Source: Limnoperna fortunei (taxonomy: Eukaryota; Mollusca; Bivalvia; Mytilida; Modiolidae). Taken from it: a DNA stretch of 64,000 nt. Under the pieces are notes generated by a model. It worked only from the letters and a program-made list of their open reading frames with translations, ran no database searches and was not told where the DNA came from. Within the stretch, counting starts at the first letter, position 1; each line of letters opens with the position of its first letter. The position numbers were made by a program, and so were the translations under genes. Of this stretch, positions 43,173-50,589 are shown in pieces. The stretch spans positions 69,011,575 through 69,075,574 of the forward strand of contig OX104118.1 of the NCBI GenBank assembly GCA_944474755.1, read 5' to 3'.

Positions 43173-43524
43173 TAATCCATGTTTGTTAGATTTCTCAGAG
43201 GACATGAATGCATTTATACCAGATAATGCAACATTGCAGAACTTATGTCATCATGTAGGGAATGCAACATTTCAACTTGGTATAGAATTAGGACTAACAG
43301 TAACAGAGCTTGAGAACAAAGAACGAAATCATAAAGATCTCATAGAACAAACCCGGAGAGTTCTCAAGAAATAGAAAGATAGCTTAAATCCAGAGGATCA
43401 TGAACGTCCTGTTATAAAACTTGCAAAAGCACTGAACCCCGTGGGAAAATACAAACTGGTAGTAGATTATTTAAAGGACAATTTTGAGACGAGGCAACAT
43501 CGGAAGACTTGTGTTGTAATATAG
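43173..43524 (+). pseudogene. Death-domain exon remnant with an in-frame stop
   Basis: The frame from about 43,183 reads LDFSEDMNAFIPDN, then LQNLCHHVGNATFQLGIELG, LTVTELENKERNHKDL and IEQTRRVLKK. A TAG at 43,372-43,374 follows, and the same frame continues with KDSLNPEDHERP, VIKLAKALNPVGKYKLVV and DYLKDNF up to TAG at 43,522. The order matches a six-helix death domain of about 85 residues: the LG..LGL..TELE turn, a polar helix ending before the conserved Trp, then a final helix of the LxxALxxVGxxxLV type. The stop replaces the codon that is TGG in the neighbouring duplicate, so one G-to-A change likely removed the conserved Trp. A pyrimidine-rich stretch ending TTGTTAG just upstream could be a splice acceptor, so this was probably an internal or last exon. 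Death domains act in apoptotic and innate immune signalling; the parent gene cannot be named. A functional exon ending at 43,374 is less likely. Confidence 0.6.
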
Positions 43525-43658
43525 AGAATGCAACATTTCAACTTGGTATAGAATTAGGACTAACAATAACAGAGCTTGAGATCATAGAACGAAATCATAA
43601 GGATCTCATAGAACAAACCCGGAAAGTTCTCAATAAATGGAAAGAGAATGAAAATTAA
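43497..43658 (+). pseudogene. Partial tandem duplicate of the death-domain exon
   Basis: This repeats about 150 bp of the preceding copy in a different frame: TSEDLCCNIENATFQLG, then IELGLTITELEIIERNH, KDLIEQTRKVLNKWKENEN and a TAA at 43,656-43,658. It keeps the conserved Trp (TGG at 43,638-43,640) that is a stop in the first copy. It lacks the last helix, and nothing like the KDSLNPEDHERP segment follows. It overlaps the end of the first copy's reading frame by about 28 bp. The high nucleotide identity suggests a fairly recent local duplication, with the truncated copy preserving the ancestral residue. Confidence 0.6.
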
Positions 43659-44035
43659 TGAATCAAATATTATAATATTAGTAAAGTAAGTCATACAATA
43701 AAAGACCAAACTATTGATATAATTAAAATGTGTTACAAACGGTATAATAGTATTGTATATATTAACATGCAATTCTGCTATTTTCATATTAAAATACATT
43801 AAAATCATTTTTCCAAATATCTGTATATTGGTCACAAACATATCTATTAAAATACTTGCATCATCTGTCTATCATCTTTCGGTAGGATAGCCAGTTTTTT
43901 GCAGAATAAAATGCATCGATGACTACAAATAACAATGTGATGTAAAAAGCCTGCACTATGAACCAAAATAAGGACTGTCATTAACAATTTGTATATGTTC
44001 ACTGATTGCGCCTGTTCTAAAAAGTTCATGGCAGT
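43659..44035. other. AT-rich sequence without recognised features
   Basis: Short reverse-strand open frames occur here, but their hydrophobic and Ile/Phe-rich translations are typical of AT-rich noncoding DNA. Nothing supports a gene. Confidence 0.5.
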
Positions 44036-44240
44036 TAATTACAGTACTTTTATAGAGTTTGTGAGAACTGTTATTCACTGCTTCAGATCATGGCAGTACT
44101 TATAGATTTTTACCTTGATTTAGAATGACTGATATTCACTGTAGCAGTCCTTGACAGTGATTACCACTATTGACCTTGCTTTAGAATGACTGATATTCAT
44201 TGTAACAGTCCATGCCAGTGATTATCACTATTTACGTTAT
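44036..44240 (+). repeat. 61-bp minisatellite, about three copies
   Basis: TAGAATGACTGATATTCA occurs at 44,121 and 44,182 (61 bp apart), each followed by CAGTCC and CCAGTGATTA or ACAGTGATTA. A more divergent first copy, GAACTGTTATTCACTG, lies at about 44,062. Confidence 0.7.
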
Positions 44241-44774
44241 TTTTTCTTGTCATAAGGAGATGGACCCTCCTTGATTTTGATACCCCCCCCCCCATGACGT
44301 CATTAGTTTTATATTGACATAAAGGGAGGAAATTAGTAGATCCATTTATAAGTAGGTAAAACAAGTAACTATGGTTACTCTTGTCTACACATTAATTACT
44401 GCAATAAAAGATGTTGGTACGGAACAATTTACCAGGGAAGTAATTGATAAATTTTACAAATTCCAAGTCGAGGTCTTGCGAAGCAGAAAGCAATTTTAGA
44501 GGGCTTAAACAAGCAGTAGTCTTTTAGTGCACAGTGAGTTTCCACTTAATGCTATCATTCGCGTCGCAAATATTAAATGCAGTTCTCAGCAGCATTAGTC
44601 AAAGATTTTTCCAGTTAAAAGGTGTGAACATGTTATACATAACTTTTATGAAATCAAAATCAACCAAACAGTACGGGCATTATAAATTGGATGAATTGAT
44701 TGTTTGCTTGTTTGGCTGGTTTTTATTACCAATTTCAGCAATTTTTCAATTATATAATGACATCTAGTTTTTAT
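44241..44774. other. Non-repetitive stretch with a poly-C tract, a CRE word and one short open frame
   Basis: A run of C at about 44,283-44,293 is followed by TGACGTCA at about 44,296, a perfect cAMP-response-element palindrome, though alone it proves nothing. An ATG at 44,371 opens a 42-codon frame ending TAG at 44,497-44,499 (MVTLVYTLITAIKDVG, then TEQFTREVIDKFYKF and QVEVLRSRKQF). Its amphipathic, charged composition is less like random AT-rich translation than its neighbours, but I do not recognise it. Confidence 0.3.
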
Positions 44775-45166
44775 TAGAAAACTTGGATGGTTGCGAGTGC
44801 TCGACCCACAGAGCAGCCAGCACGTCCCCGGGTGGCGGATAGAGGAGACCCTCTCGTTGGGGGTTGTCAGGTCTGGCCGAGGACCATAGTGGGTAACGTG
44901 TTTGGAGAGTGCCACAATCCTTGCACGAAAAAAAAGATTTCGTAAAAGGGTAGGCTCATTGTAGCCGATACAAAAAGCTAAATTCTCAGACCCTACTCAA
45001 TACTCCGTACTTTTCCAGTGACAGTCAAAATTTGTGTTCCCCGTGTCCCATCCCATTCCGTTTTCCATTGATTTATTTCTTGTTAACTTGTTCCCGTCCT
45101 AAATATAGCTGAAATACTGCTCGCTAGACGTAAAGCAAACATCCAATCAATCAATCAATTTATTGG
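44775..45166 (+). mobile_element. LINE- or SINE-type retroelement 3' end with CAAT-repeat tail
   Basis: A GC-richer island of about 390 bp contains CCCCGGGTGGCGGATAGAGG, GGTCTGGCCGAGGACC and GGGTAGGCTCATTGTAGCC, and ends with AATATAGCTGAAATACTGC, then GCTAGACGTAAAGC and a CAATCAATCAATCAAT tail (about 45,151-45,166). The AATATAGCTGAAATACTGC...CG...AAA plus simple-repeat ending is a hallmark, from memory, of many molluscan non-LTR elements and their SINE partners. No reverse transcriptase coding is present, so this is a 5'-truncated insertion. Confidence 0.6.
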
Positions 45167-45312
45167 AGGAAGCTGGAGTAACCAGAGAAAAAGCATGAGC
45201 TTTGGTATAAAAACTGGCAATCCTTTGAAATTAGGATTGCAGTCGAGAACGCAATGTTCGCAGTGAGACTCGAACATGCAACCTCAGTGTTGACAGGCAG
45301 GCAATAGAAAGT
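45167..45312 (-). mobile_element. SINE copy on the minus strand with tRNA-like B-box head
   Basis: Read on the minus strand: CTGTCAACACTGAGG, TTGCATGTTCGAGTCTCAC (a B-box-like word within a tRNA-like 3' half), GACTGCAATCCTAATTT, AGGATTGCCAGTTTTTATAC and TTTTTCTCTGGTTACTCC then AGCTTCCTCCAATAAA. The core matches the plus-strand copy at 42,555-42,715, with the head retained. It abuts the CAAT tail of the preceding element, so one probably inserted next to or into the other. Confidence 0.6.
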
Positions 45313-45320
45313 AGATTAAT

Positions 45321-45720
45321 ACTGTGTTGGTCATAGGTAACACGACAGGTAAGACTAGAAAACCAGGATATCACAACTTTTCTGTAACACCTGAAAGAAC
45401 ATGGTGTTGGTCATAAGTGACACGACAGGCGAAACTAGAAAACTAGAATATCACACTCCTCCGGAACACCTGATATCACCATGTATTGGTCGTACATAAC
45501 ACGACGGGTAAGACTAGAGAAAAAGGATATCCTCATTCTTCCGGAACACCTGATATCACAGTTAGTCAATATATACACGACCGTTAGACTAGAGAAGCAG
45601 GATATCACCACTTTCAGAGAACACCTGATATCAACCTGTCTTTGTCATAAGTAACACGACAGGTAAGATTAAAGAAGCAAGATATCCTCACTTCCGGAAC
45701 ACCTGATATAACACTATGAA
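45321..45720 (+). repeat. 80-bp minisatellite, five degenerate copies
   Basis: TTGGTCATAGGTAACACGAC at 45,327 recurs in variant form at 45,407, 45,486, about 45,562 and about 45,641. Each copy also has AGACTAGA, GGATATCAC and GGAACACCTGATATCA. Spacing is 79-80 bp. Confidence 0.85.
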
Positions 45721-46045
45721 TTCACGTCTTTCCATATGCGTGCCACCTACCGGTAACATGTTCGGTAACTCTAGTTTACATGTAAGACTGTAGTTGGTAT
45801 ACAAGCCATAACATAAATCTGTCACACTATACCTTCATCAAACAATTAATTGGCACCTACGTAGGTGAAAACCCCATTAAATAAAAAGTGATATTAAAAT
45901 ATGTATCAGATATACAGACTCTGCAAACTTTTGTCAAATAAAAGTGTGCATTTAAAAACTAATTTATAGGTATATACACAAAAAGTGTTAACATATGAAC
46001 TGTGGTTAATAAGCTGCTAATAAATTGTTAGTATAAATTAGATCG
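45721..46045. other. AT-rich sequence without recognised features
   Basis: I see no gene, repeat or structured element here apart from short A/T runs. Confidence 0.5.
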
Positions 46046-46317
46046 CTTCCGGTCAACTTTTACATACTTTGTCGTTGATCAAAATTTAAAAGTTATATAT
46101 CATTTTATAGCTAATGCTGAGGGGCACACGAAGCTCTATTCAAATTGTGACCGGATTATGAGGTCTTTGAGATATTATAGTTCAAAGTTGAAAATTCGAA
46201 CTTTTGCGTTTGCTATCGTACTTGCTTCCGGCGATCTTTTCTATACTATCCTTTCATTTATTTCTTATAAACTATACATCATTTTAAAGCTAAATGAACT
46301 ACCTGGGCCAAACACTA

Positions 46318-46793
46318 ATTAAGAAATAATTCACGGAGACTGTGGTTTATCATTGTTTTACCACGGGGTGACCATTTATGTCGTATTATTTTATCCCGAG
46401 CGATAGCGAGGGATAAAATAACGACATAAATGGCCACCCCGTGGTAAAACAATGATAAATCACAGCCTACGTGAATTATTTCTATTCTAATAAGACAATT
46501 ATAGTACATTTATAATATTTTCGTACCTATAGAAAACATCATTTTCGCCATTAACTGGCTGTTCCGTCAATGTAAGACACAATATATTGCAACGGATAAT
46601 TGTAGCGCGTGTCGCTATTTATAAGATTTATACGTCATATGCAATAGCTTTCCGGTGGGAGTTACAGTTTTGTAATTGGAACAGCCATTTAAAACACGCC
46701 CTGCTCAGCGCGTGTAGCTCATAGTTAAATCATTTTTTTACCACAGTTATGGTCTCAAAGCCTTTAAAGCACGTCATATTAGAATAGTTGTTT
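46318..46793. mobile_element. Foldback / MITE-like insertion of about 470 bp
   Basis: Alignment of the interrupted 179-bp unit with its intact neighbour places an insertion here. Its left third is a long hairpin (46,321-46,484). The remaining ~300 bp is bounded by TATTCTAATAAGAC (about 46,483) and its near-inverse GTCATATTAGAATA (about 46,773), and contains GGCTGTTCC (about 46,558) and GGAACAGCC (about 46,678) as a nested inverted pair. It has no coding capacity. I could not define a target-site duplication with confidence, so the superfamily is unknown. Confidence 0.55.
46321..46484. repeat. Near-perfect 75-bp inverted repeat (hairpin)
   Basis: The left arm (about 46,321-46,396) reads AGAAATAATTCACG ... 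CTGTGGTTTATCATTG ... TTTTACCACGGGGTG ... TTATTTTATCCC. The right arm (about 46,409-46,484) is its reverse complement with a few changes (GGCCACC for GGTGACC; CACAGCC for GAGACTGTG). The loop is GAGCGATAGCGA. In RNA or single-stranded DNA this forms a very stable stem. Confidence 0.9.
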
Positions 46794-47026
46794 GACCGGG
46801 GTGAAGCATTTTGGAGAAATCCGAGTTCCAATGTGAAAATTTGATGTAGTGACACTCGCACAAATTTCTCTTTCGGTTAAGTACTTTATTAATAATTATT
46901 TGCAATAAACTATATAACATTACCTCCCAGAGGCACTTTTAATTTTTATTTTATGTCTAGCCATTAAAAAGTTATGAACAAAAATATGTGTTTTTATACT
47001 TCCGGCTTTTCCACTTTGGTAATCCG

Positions 47027-47035
47027 CGTTTTAGA
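47027..47035. repeat. Left 9-bp target-site duplication (CGTTTTAGA)
   Basis: CGTTTTAGA lies immediately outside the left terminal inverted repeat and matches 49,036-49,044 outside the right one. The match is exactly 9 bp: the bases on either side of it differ at the two sites. Confidence 0.7.
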
Positions 47036-47121
47036 GAATGTATAACGACTCACCCCACTCTCGAGTCGCCCCACATTTAATAACTAGTCGCCCCACTCAA
47101 TAACGACTCGCCCCACATATG
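47036..47121 (+). repeat. Left terminal inverted repeat (about 86 bp)
   Basis: It is built of short subrepeats of the form CGACTCGCCCCAC with TTTAATAA spacers: CGACTCACCCCACTCT, CGAGTCGCCCCACATTTAAT, CTAGTCGCCCCACTCAATAA, CGACTCGCCCCACATATG. Weaker inverted similarity continues inward to about 47,150. Confidence 0.85.
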
Positions 47122-47310
47122 TAAGATATATAAGTTTATAATTTAAAATAATATTTTAAAATATATTTAATTAAATTTGTAGTATAAATTTTTTAATTTG
47201 CATATAATCACTTTAATCTAAAGAGATCCACCGCCAAAAAAAACACGGAGCAGTACAATATACGCAAATTTAAAAATCTATACTATCAATATATTTATTT
47301 ATATTATGAG

Positions 47311-47339
<29 letters not shown>

Positions 47340-47341
<2 letters not shown>

Positions 47342-47813
47342 CGTTTACAAATTAAGCCCAACACTGTTTGAATTAGATTTTTAACACTGTCAAATTTTTG
47401 CTTTCCCTCAGCGGGATTCGAACTCACACCGTTGTGACACAGTGGCACCAATTCGCCTGCACTATGTCCAGCGGTCTAGACCCCTCGGCCAAATCCGCTA
47501 TATAAAAAATATAGCTTCATTAACCGGGGTGAATCTTAGACATAGACATAGTACATGTGTACTAGCGTGTGACGATGGAATTTTCGTAACCAATACGTAT
47601 TAATCTGACAGTAATCTAATTCAGCATTTTTGTATATATTATATAGGATGACAAAGTTACTTGTCATGCAGTCACAGTAATTAAATTATATACAAACGTC
47701 TAAGTATTGTGACAACCATATAATATATCTATCCAGCGGATTTCTGAAACATCAGAAATACAGGGTTAATATCAAATATTTATATATACGTTTACAAATT
47801 AAGCCCAACACTG
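47340..47813 (-). repeat. Left palindrome arm: inverted copy of the 447-bp unit plus flank
   Basis: CCCAACACTG at 47,357 and 47,804 is 447 bp apart, the same period as the direct copies. The arm is the reverse complement of 47,851-48,324. By eye I found no mismatch across the stretch, including the tRNA-like segment. The spacer between the arms is 47,814-47,850 (37 bp). Confidence 0.85.
47405..47499 (-). other. tRNA-Leu-like sequence, inverted copy
   Basis: On the minus strand: TTGGCCGAGGGGTCTAGAC (A-box and D-arm region of Leu/Ser type) then, after a long variable region, GTGAGTTCGAATCCCGC (B box, T arm). It is the exact inverse of the plus-strand copies. The acceptor arms do not pair, so a functional tRNA is unlikely. 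Confidence 0.6.
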
Positions 47814-48165
47814 TTTGAATTAGATTTTTAACACTGTCAAATTTTTGCAACAGTGTTGGGCTTAATTTGTAAACGTATATATAAATATTTGATATTAACC
47901 CTGTATTTCTGATGTTTCAGAAATCCGCTGGATAGATATATTATATGGTTGTCACAATACTTAGACGTTTGTATATAATTTAATTACTGTGACTGCATGA
48001 CAAGTAACTTTGTCATCCTATATAATATATACAAAAATGCTGAATTAGATTACTGTCAGATTAATACGTATTGGTTACGAAAATTCCATCGTCACACGCT
48101 AGTACACATGTACTATGTCTATGTCTAAGATTCACCCCGGTTAATGAAGCTATATTTTTTATATA

Positions 48166-48259
48166 GCGGATTTGGCCGAGGGGTCTAGACCGCTGGACAT
48201 AGTGCAGGCGAATTGGTGCCACTGTGTCACAACGGTGTGAGTTCGAATCCCGCTGAGGG
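48166..48259 (+). other. tRNA-Leu-like sequence, direct copy 1
   Basis: GCGGATTTGGCCGAGGGGTC resembles the 5' half of a class II tRNA (TGGCCGAGnGGTCTAnrCGC is the tRNA-Leu style A box), and GTGTGAGTTCGAATCCCGC gives an intact TTCGAAT T-loop. However, the seven bases before the A box (GCGGATT) do not pair with the seven after the T arm (TGAGGGA), the T stem has an A-C mismatch, and no clear anticodon stem forms. It is best read as a tRNA-derived internal pol III promoter in a repeat, not a working tRNA gene. Confidence 0.6.
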
Positions 48260-48612
48260 AAAGCAAAAATTTGACAGTGTTAAAAATCTAATTCAAACAG
48301 TGTTGGGCTTAATTTGTAAACGTATATATAAATATTTGATATTAACCCTGTATTTCTGATGTTTCAGAAATCCGCTGGATAGATATATTATATGGTTGTC
48401 ACAATACTTAGACGTTTGTATATAATTTAATTACTGTGACTGCATGACAAGTAACTTTGTCATCCTATATAATATATACAAAAATGCTGAATTAGATTAC
48501 TGTCAGATTAATACGTATTGGTTACGAAAATTCCATCGTCACACGCTAGTACACATGTACTATGTCTATGTCTAAGATTCACCCCGGTTAATGAAGCTAT
48601 ATTTTTTATATA

Positions 48613-48706
48613 GCGGATTTGGCCGAGGGGTCTAGACCGCTGGACATAGTGCAGGCGAATTGGTGCCACTGTGTCACAACGGTGTGAGTTCGAATCTCGC
48701 TGAGGG
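48613..48706 (+). other. tRNA-Leu-like sequence, direct copy 2
   Basis: Same as the copy 447 bp upstream, with TTCGAATCTCGC in place of TTCGAATCCCGC. The A and B boxes are otherwise unchanged. Confidence 0.6.
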
Positions 48707-48865
48707 AAAGCAAAAATTTGACAGTGTTAAAAATCTAATTCAAACAGTGTTGGGCTTAATTTGTAAACGTATATATAAATATTTGATATTAACCCTGTAT
48801 TTCTGATGTTTCAGAAATCCGCTGGATAGATATATTACATGGTTGTCACAATACTTAGACGTTTG

Positions 48866-48896
<31 letters not shown>

Positions 48897-48929
48897 ATAT
48901 CAATTTATATTGTAAATTTATTTATTTTA

Positions 48930-49035
48930 CATATGAGGGGCGAGTCGTTATAGAGTGGGGTGACTCGTTATTAAATGTGGGGCGACTCGTTATTAATATG
49001 GGGCGACTCGAGAGTGGGGCGAGTCGTTACGATAC
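48930..49035 (-). repeat. Right terminal inverted repeat (about 106 bp)
   Basis: The reverse complement follows the left TIR from ACGACTCGCCCCACTCTCGA through to CATATG, with one additional subrepeat of about 21 bp (CGACTCGTTATTAATATGGG on the plus strand). The subrepeat number therefore differs between the ends. Confidence 0.85.
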
Positions 49036-49044
49036 CGTTTTAGA
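49036..49044. repeat. Right 9-bp target-site duplication (CGTTTTAGA)
   Basis: Direct match to 47,027-47,035, directly after the right terminal inverted repeat. Confidence 0.7.
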
Positions 49045-49699
49045 CCCTCCCTTACTTTCCCACTTTGTGCCCCAAGGAAATTAATTACCTGTACATCGGA
49101 TGCAAGATACTACACCTGGCTGCCGGTTAGATAAAGGTGATTTTTATTGTGGTGTCAACGAATATACGTGCAATGTAAATGACATAAATGTATTACTTTT
49201 ACATGTAATTATATGTCTCTGATGTATGTGAGCACAGATTTCAATAGGTTGACAGTTATCAGTTATGGATAATTGAGTGATCACATATACCTATAATAAA
49301 AAAAAAGTCCCACTGAGAAGCTTCCTGTAAAGGTGAATGGTGTTGGAAAAGTGTAGAAATGGTCTGTTTTGGGCAAGTAAGATAAATAAAACAAACAATC
49401 GTCAGGGTTTCTAGGGTTTATTCTGTCATCATCACAGTAGAAATGTATCGACAAAAAACAGGATAATAAAGACCCTGAAATAACAATAATAACAATATTT
49501 ACCAAATCGTAAAATGAACAACTTTTTGAAATGTGACTTTATATAAGAAAATAGTATAAATTCTTACTATCGTCGAAACGTTAAAAATAGAAAATTCTCG
49601 AACATGACTTCTTTCAAATACTGTCTTCATTTCTTATAAAAATAGTAAATTACGCTGAACCTGAACTATTAATTGAAGACTTGGTAACAATAAATAGTA
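49045..49699. other. AT-rich sequence without recognised features
   Basis: No repeat or coding signal could be supported. The longest open frame (49,281-49,505, minus) has no recognisable motif. Confidence 0.5.
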
Positions 49700-50215
49700 T
49701 ATTTACTGCACATCTACAGGTACATAAGATAACAGTCACTAGGCTTACCTAGATACACATCTACATGTACACACGGTAACAGTCTAATCCGCTAATTTAG
49801 CTACACATCTAAAGGTACATAAGATAACAGTCACTAGGCTACACACGGTAACAGTCTAATCCTCTAATTAAGTTACTCATCTACAGGTACATAAGATAAC
49901 AGTTCACCATGCTAACCTAGCTACACATCTACATGTACACACTGTACCAGTCTAATCCTCTAATTAAGTTACTCATCTACAGGTACACAAGATAACAGTC
50001 CACTAGGCTAACCTAGTTAAACATCTACATGTACACACGTTAACAGTCTAATCCGCTAATTTAGGTAATCATCTACAGGTACATAAGATAACAGTTCACT
50101 ATGATAACCTAGTTACACATCTACATGTACACACGGTAATATTTTAATCGATATTTTAGCTACACATCTACAGGAACATAAGATAGCAGTTCACTATGCT
50201 AACCTACAAATCATT
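49700..50215 (+). repeat. 48-bp minisatellite with alternating A/B subunits (96-bp higher-order unit)
   Basis: Type A (CATCTACAGGTACATAAGAT, AACAGTTCACTAGGCTAACC) and type B (CATCTACATGTACACACGG, TAACAGTCTAATCCGCTAAT) alternate. Starts at 49,711 (A), 49,758 (B), 49,806 (A), 49,878 (A after a B with a ~24-bp deletion), 49,926 (B), 49,974 (A), 50,022 (B), 50,070 (A), 50,118 (B) and 50,165 (A) show 47-48-bp spacing. The alternation means the unit being copied was the 96-bp dimer. Confidence 0.9.
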
Positions 50216-50579
50216 GCTTAGTCCAAATTGCTAGAGGACTCTTTATAGGTGTTATTTCCCTTTAACCACGAATTTGGACAAATAATCAGTTTTTTGTATT
50301 ATAAATTAGTCTATAACACACCTAGAGTAAAACTGTAAATTTCTAAGTTACCCTAAAGAACAAAGTCTACAAATCATTTAATTTTCAGAAATTGTCTGAT
50401 GGCACCTTATAGGAGTTATTGTACTTTACCAAATTTTTTGAAGAAATGTTTAGTTTTTGCACAGCAACTTAGAAGCTATAACAACTAAACTGAAACTGTA
50501 AATTTAAAAAATTTAAATATATATATATAATTAATTTGAATTCCAGGTAAGCGATTACAGGCTTCTGAGAGCCTCTAGT
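50204..50579 (+). mobile_element. Helitron-like 3' segment ending in a hairpin and CTAG-T
   Basis: Two diverged ~165-bp repeats start with CTACAAATCATT at about 50,204 and 50,369; both contain TTATAGGTGTTATT or TTATAGGAGTTATT and CTGTAAATTT. They lead to a terminus GATTACAGGCTTCTGAGAGC then CTCTAGT. AGGCT (50,559-50,563) pairs with AGCCT (50,570-50,574) and is followed directly by CTAG (50,575-50,578) and T. A short hairpin followed by CTRR and a host T is the Helitron 3' signature. The 5' TC end and any Rep/helicase coding are not seen. Confidence 0.5.
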
Positions 50580-50589
50580 TACATTTTAA

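Larger units (their letters stand above)
46046..47026 (+). repeat. Degenerate ~179-bp tandem repeat, interrupted by an insertion
   Basis: CTTCCGG followed by an ACTTT/CTTTT word starts units at 46,046 and 46,225 (179 bp apart), with shared TATATATCATTTTATAGCTA or TATACATCATTTTAAAGCTA. The next unit start, CTTTCGGTTAAGTACTTT, is at about 46,870, i.e. 645 bp later; the excess of about 466 bp is the inserted element described separately. A final partial unit starts at about 46,999. GTGACCGG (46,147) and TTGACCGG (46,792) align as the same internal position on either side of the insertion. Confidence 0.6.
47851..48867 (+). repeat. 447-bp unit, two full direct copies and a 123-bp partial third
   Basis: CAGTGTTGGGCTTAATTTG starts units at 47,851, 48,298 and 48,745, each 447 bp apart. 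Units one and two differ at a few positions, e.g. TTCGAATCCCGCTG versus TTCGAATCTCGCTG. The third ends at GACGTTTGTATATA, where a TA microsatellite begins, and carries ATTACATGG for ATTATATGG. Each full unit contains one tRNA-Leu-like sequence. Confidence 0.9.
47036..49035. mobile_element. 2.0-kb non-autonomous TIR element with 9-bp TSD and palindromic tRNA-bearing core
   Basis: The ends read GAATGTATAACGACTCACCCC on the left and, on the minus strand from the right, GTATCGTAACGACTCGCCCC. Both sit just inside a 9-bp direct repeat. Inside the TIRs lie AT-rich flanks, TA microsatellites (about 47,312-47,340 and 48,868-48,890), and a 447-bp unit present once inverted and about 2.3 times direct. 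There is no transposase coding; the only open frame of note, at the right end, spans the microsatellite and TIR. A 9-bp TSD with TIRs fits the Mutator (MULE) superfamily, which would have to supply transposase in trans. Helitron or SINE origin of the whole element is unlikely because of the TIRs and TSD. Confidence 0.7.

Noticed and set aside
44534..44915. Open frames on both strands next to the LINE-type end
   Set aside because: No motif, low-complexity hydrophobic composition, and the minus-strand one runs into the retroelement 3' end.
48166..48259. Functional tRNA-Leu gene
   Set aside because: A and B boxes look good, but the acceptor stem does not pair, the T stem has a mismatch and there is no clean anticodon stem; it is repeated inside a mobile element.
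48839..49084. 81-residue open frame
   Set aside because: It runs through a TA microsatellite (YIYIYI) and the terminal inverted repeat of the mobile element.
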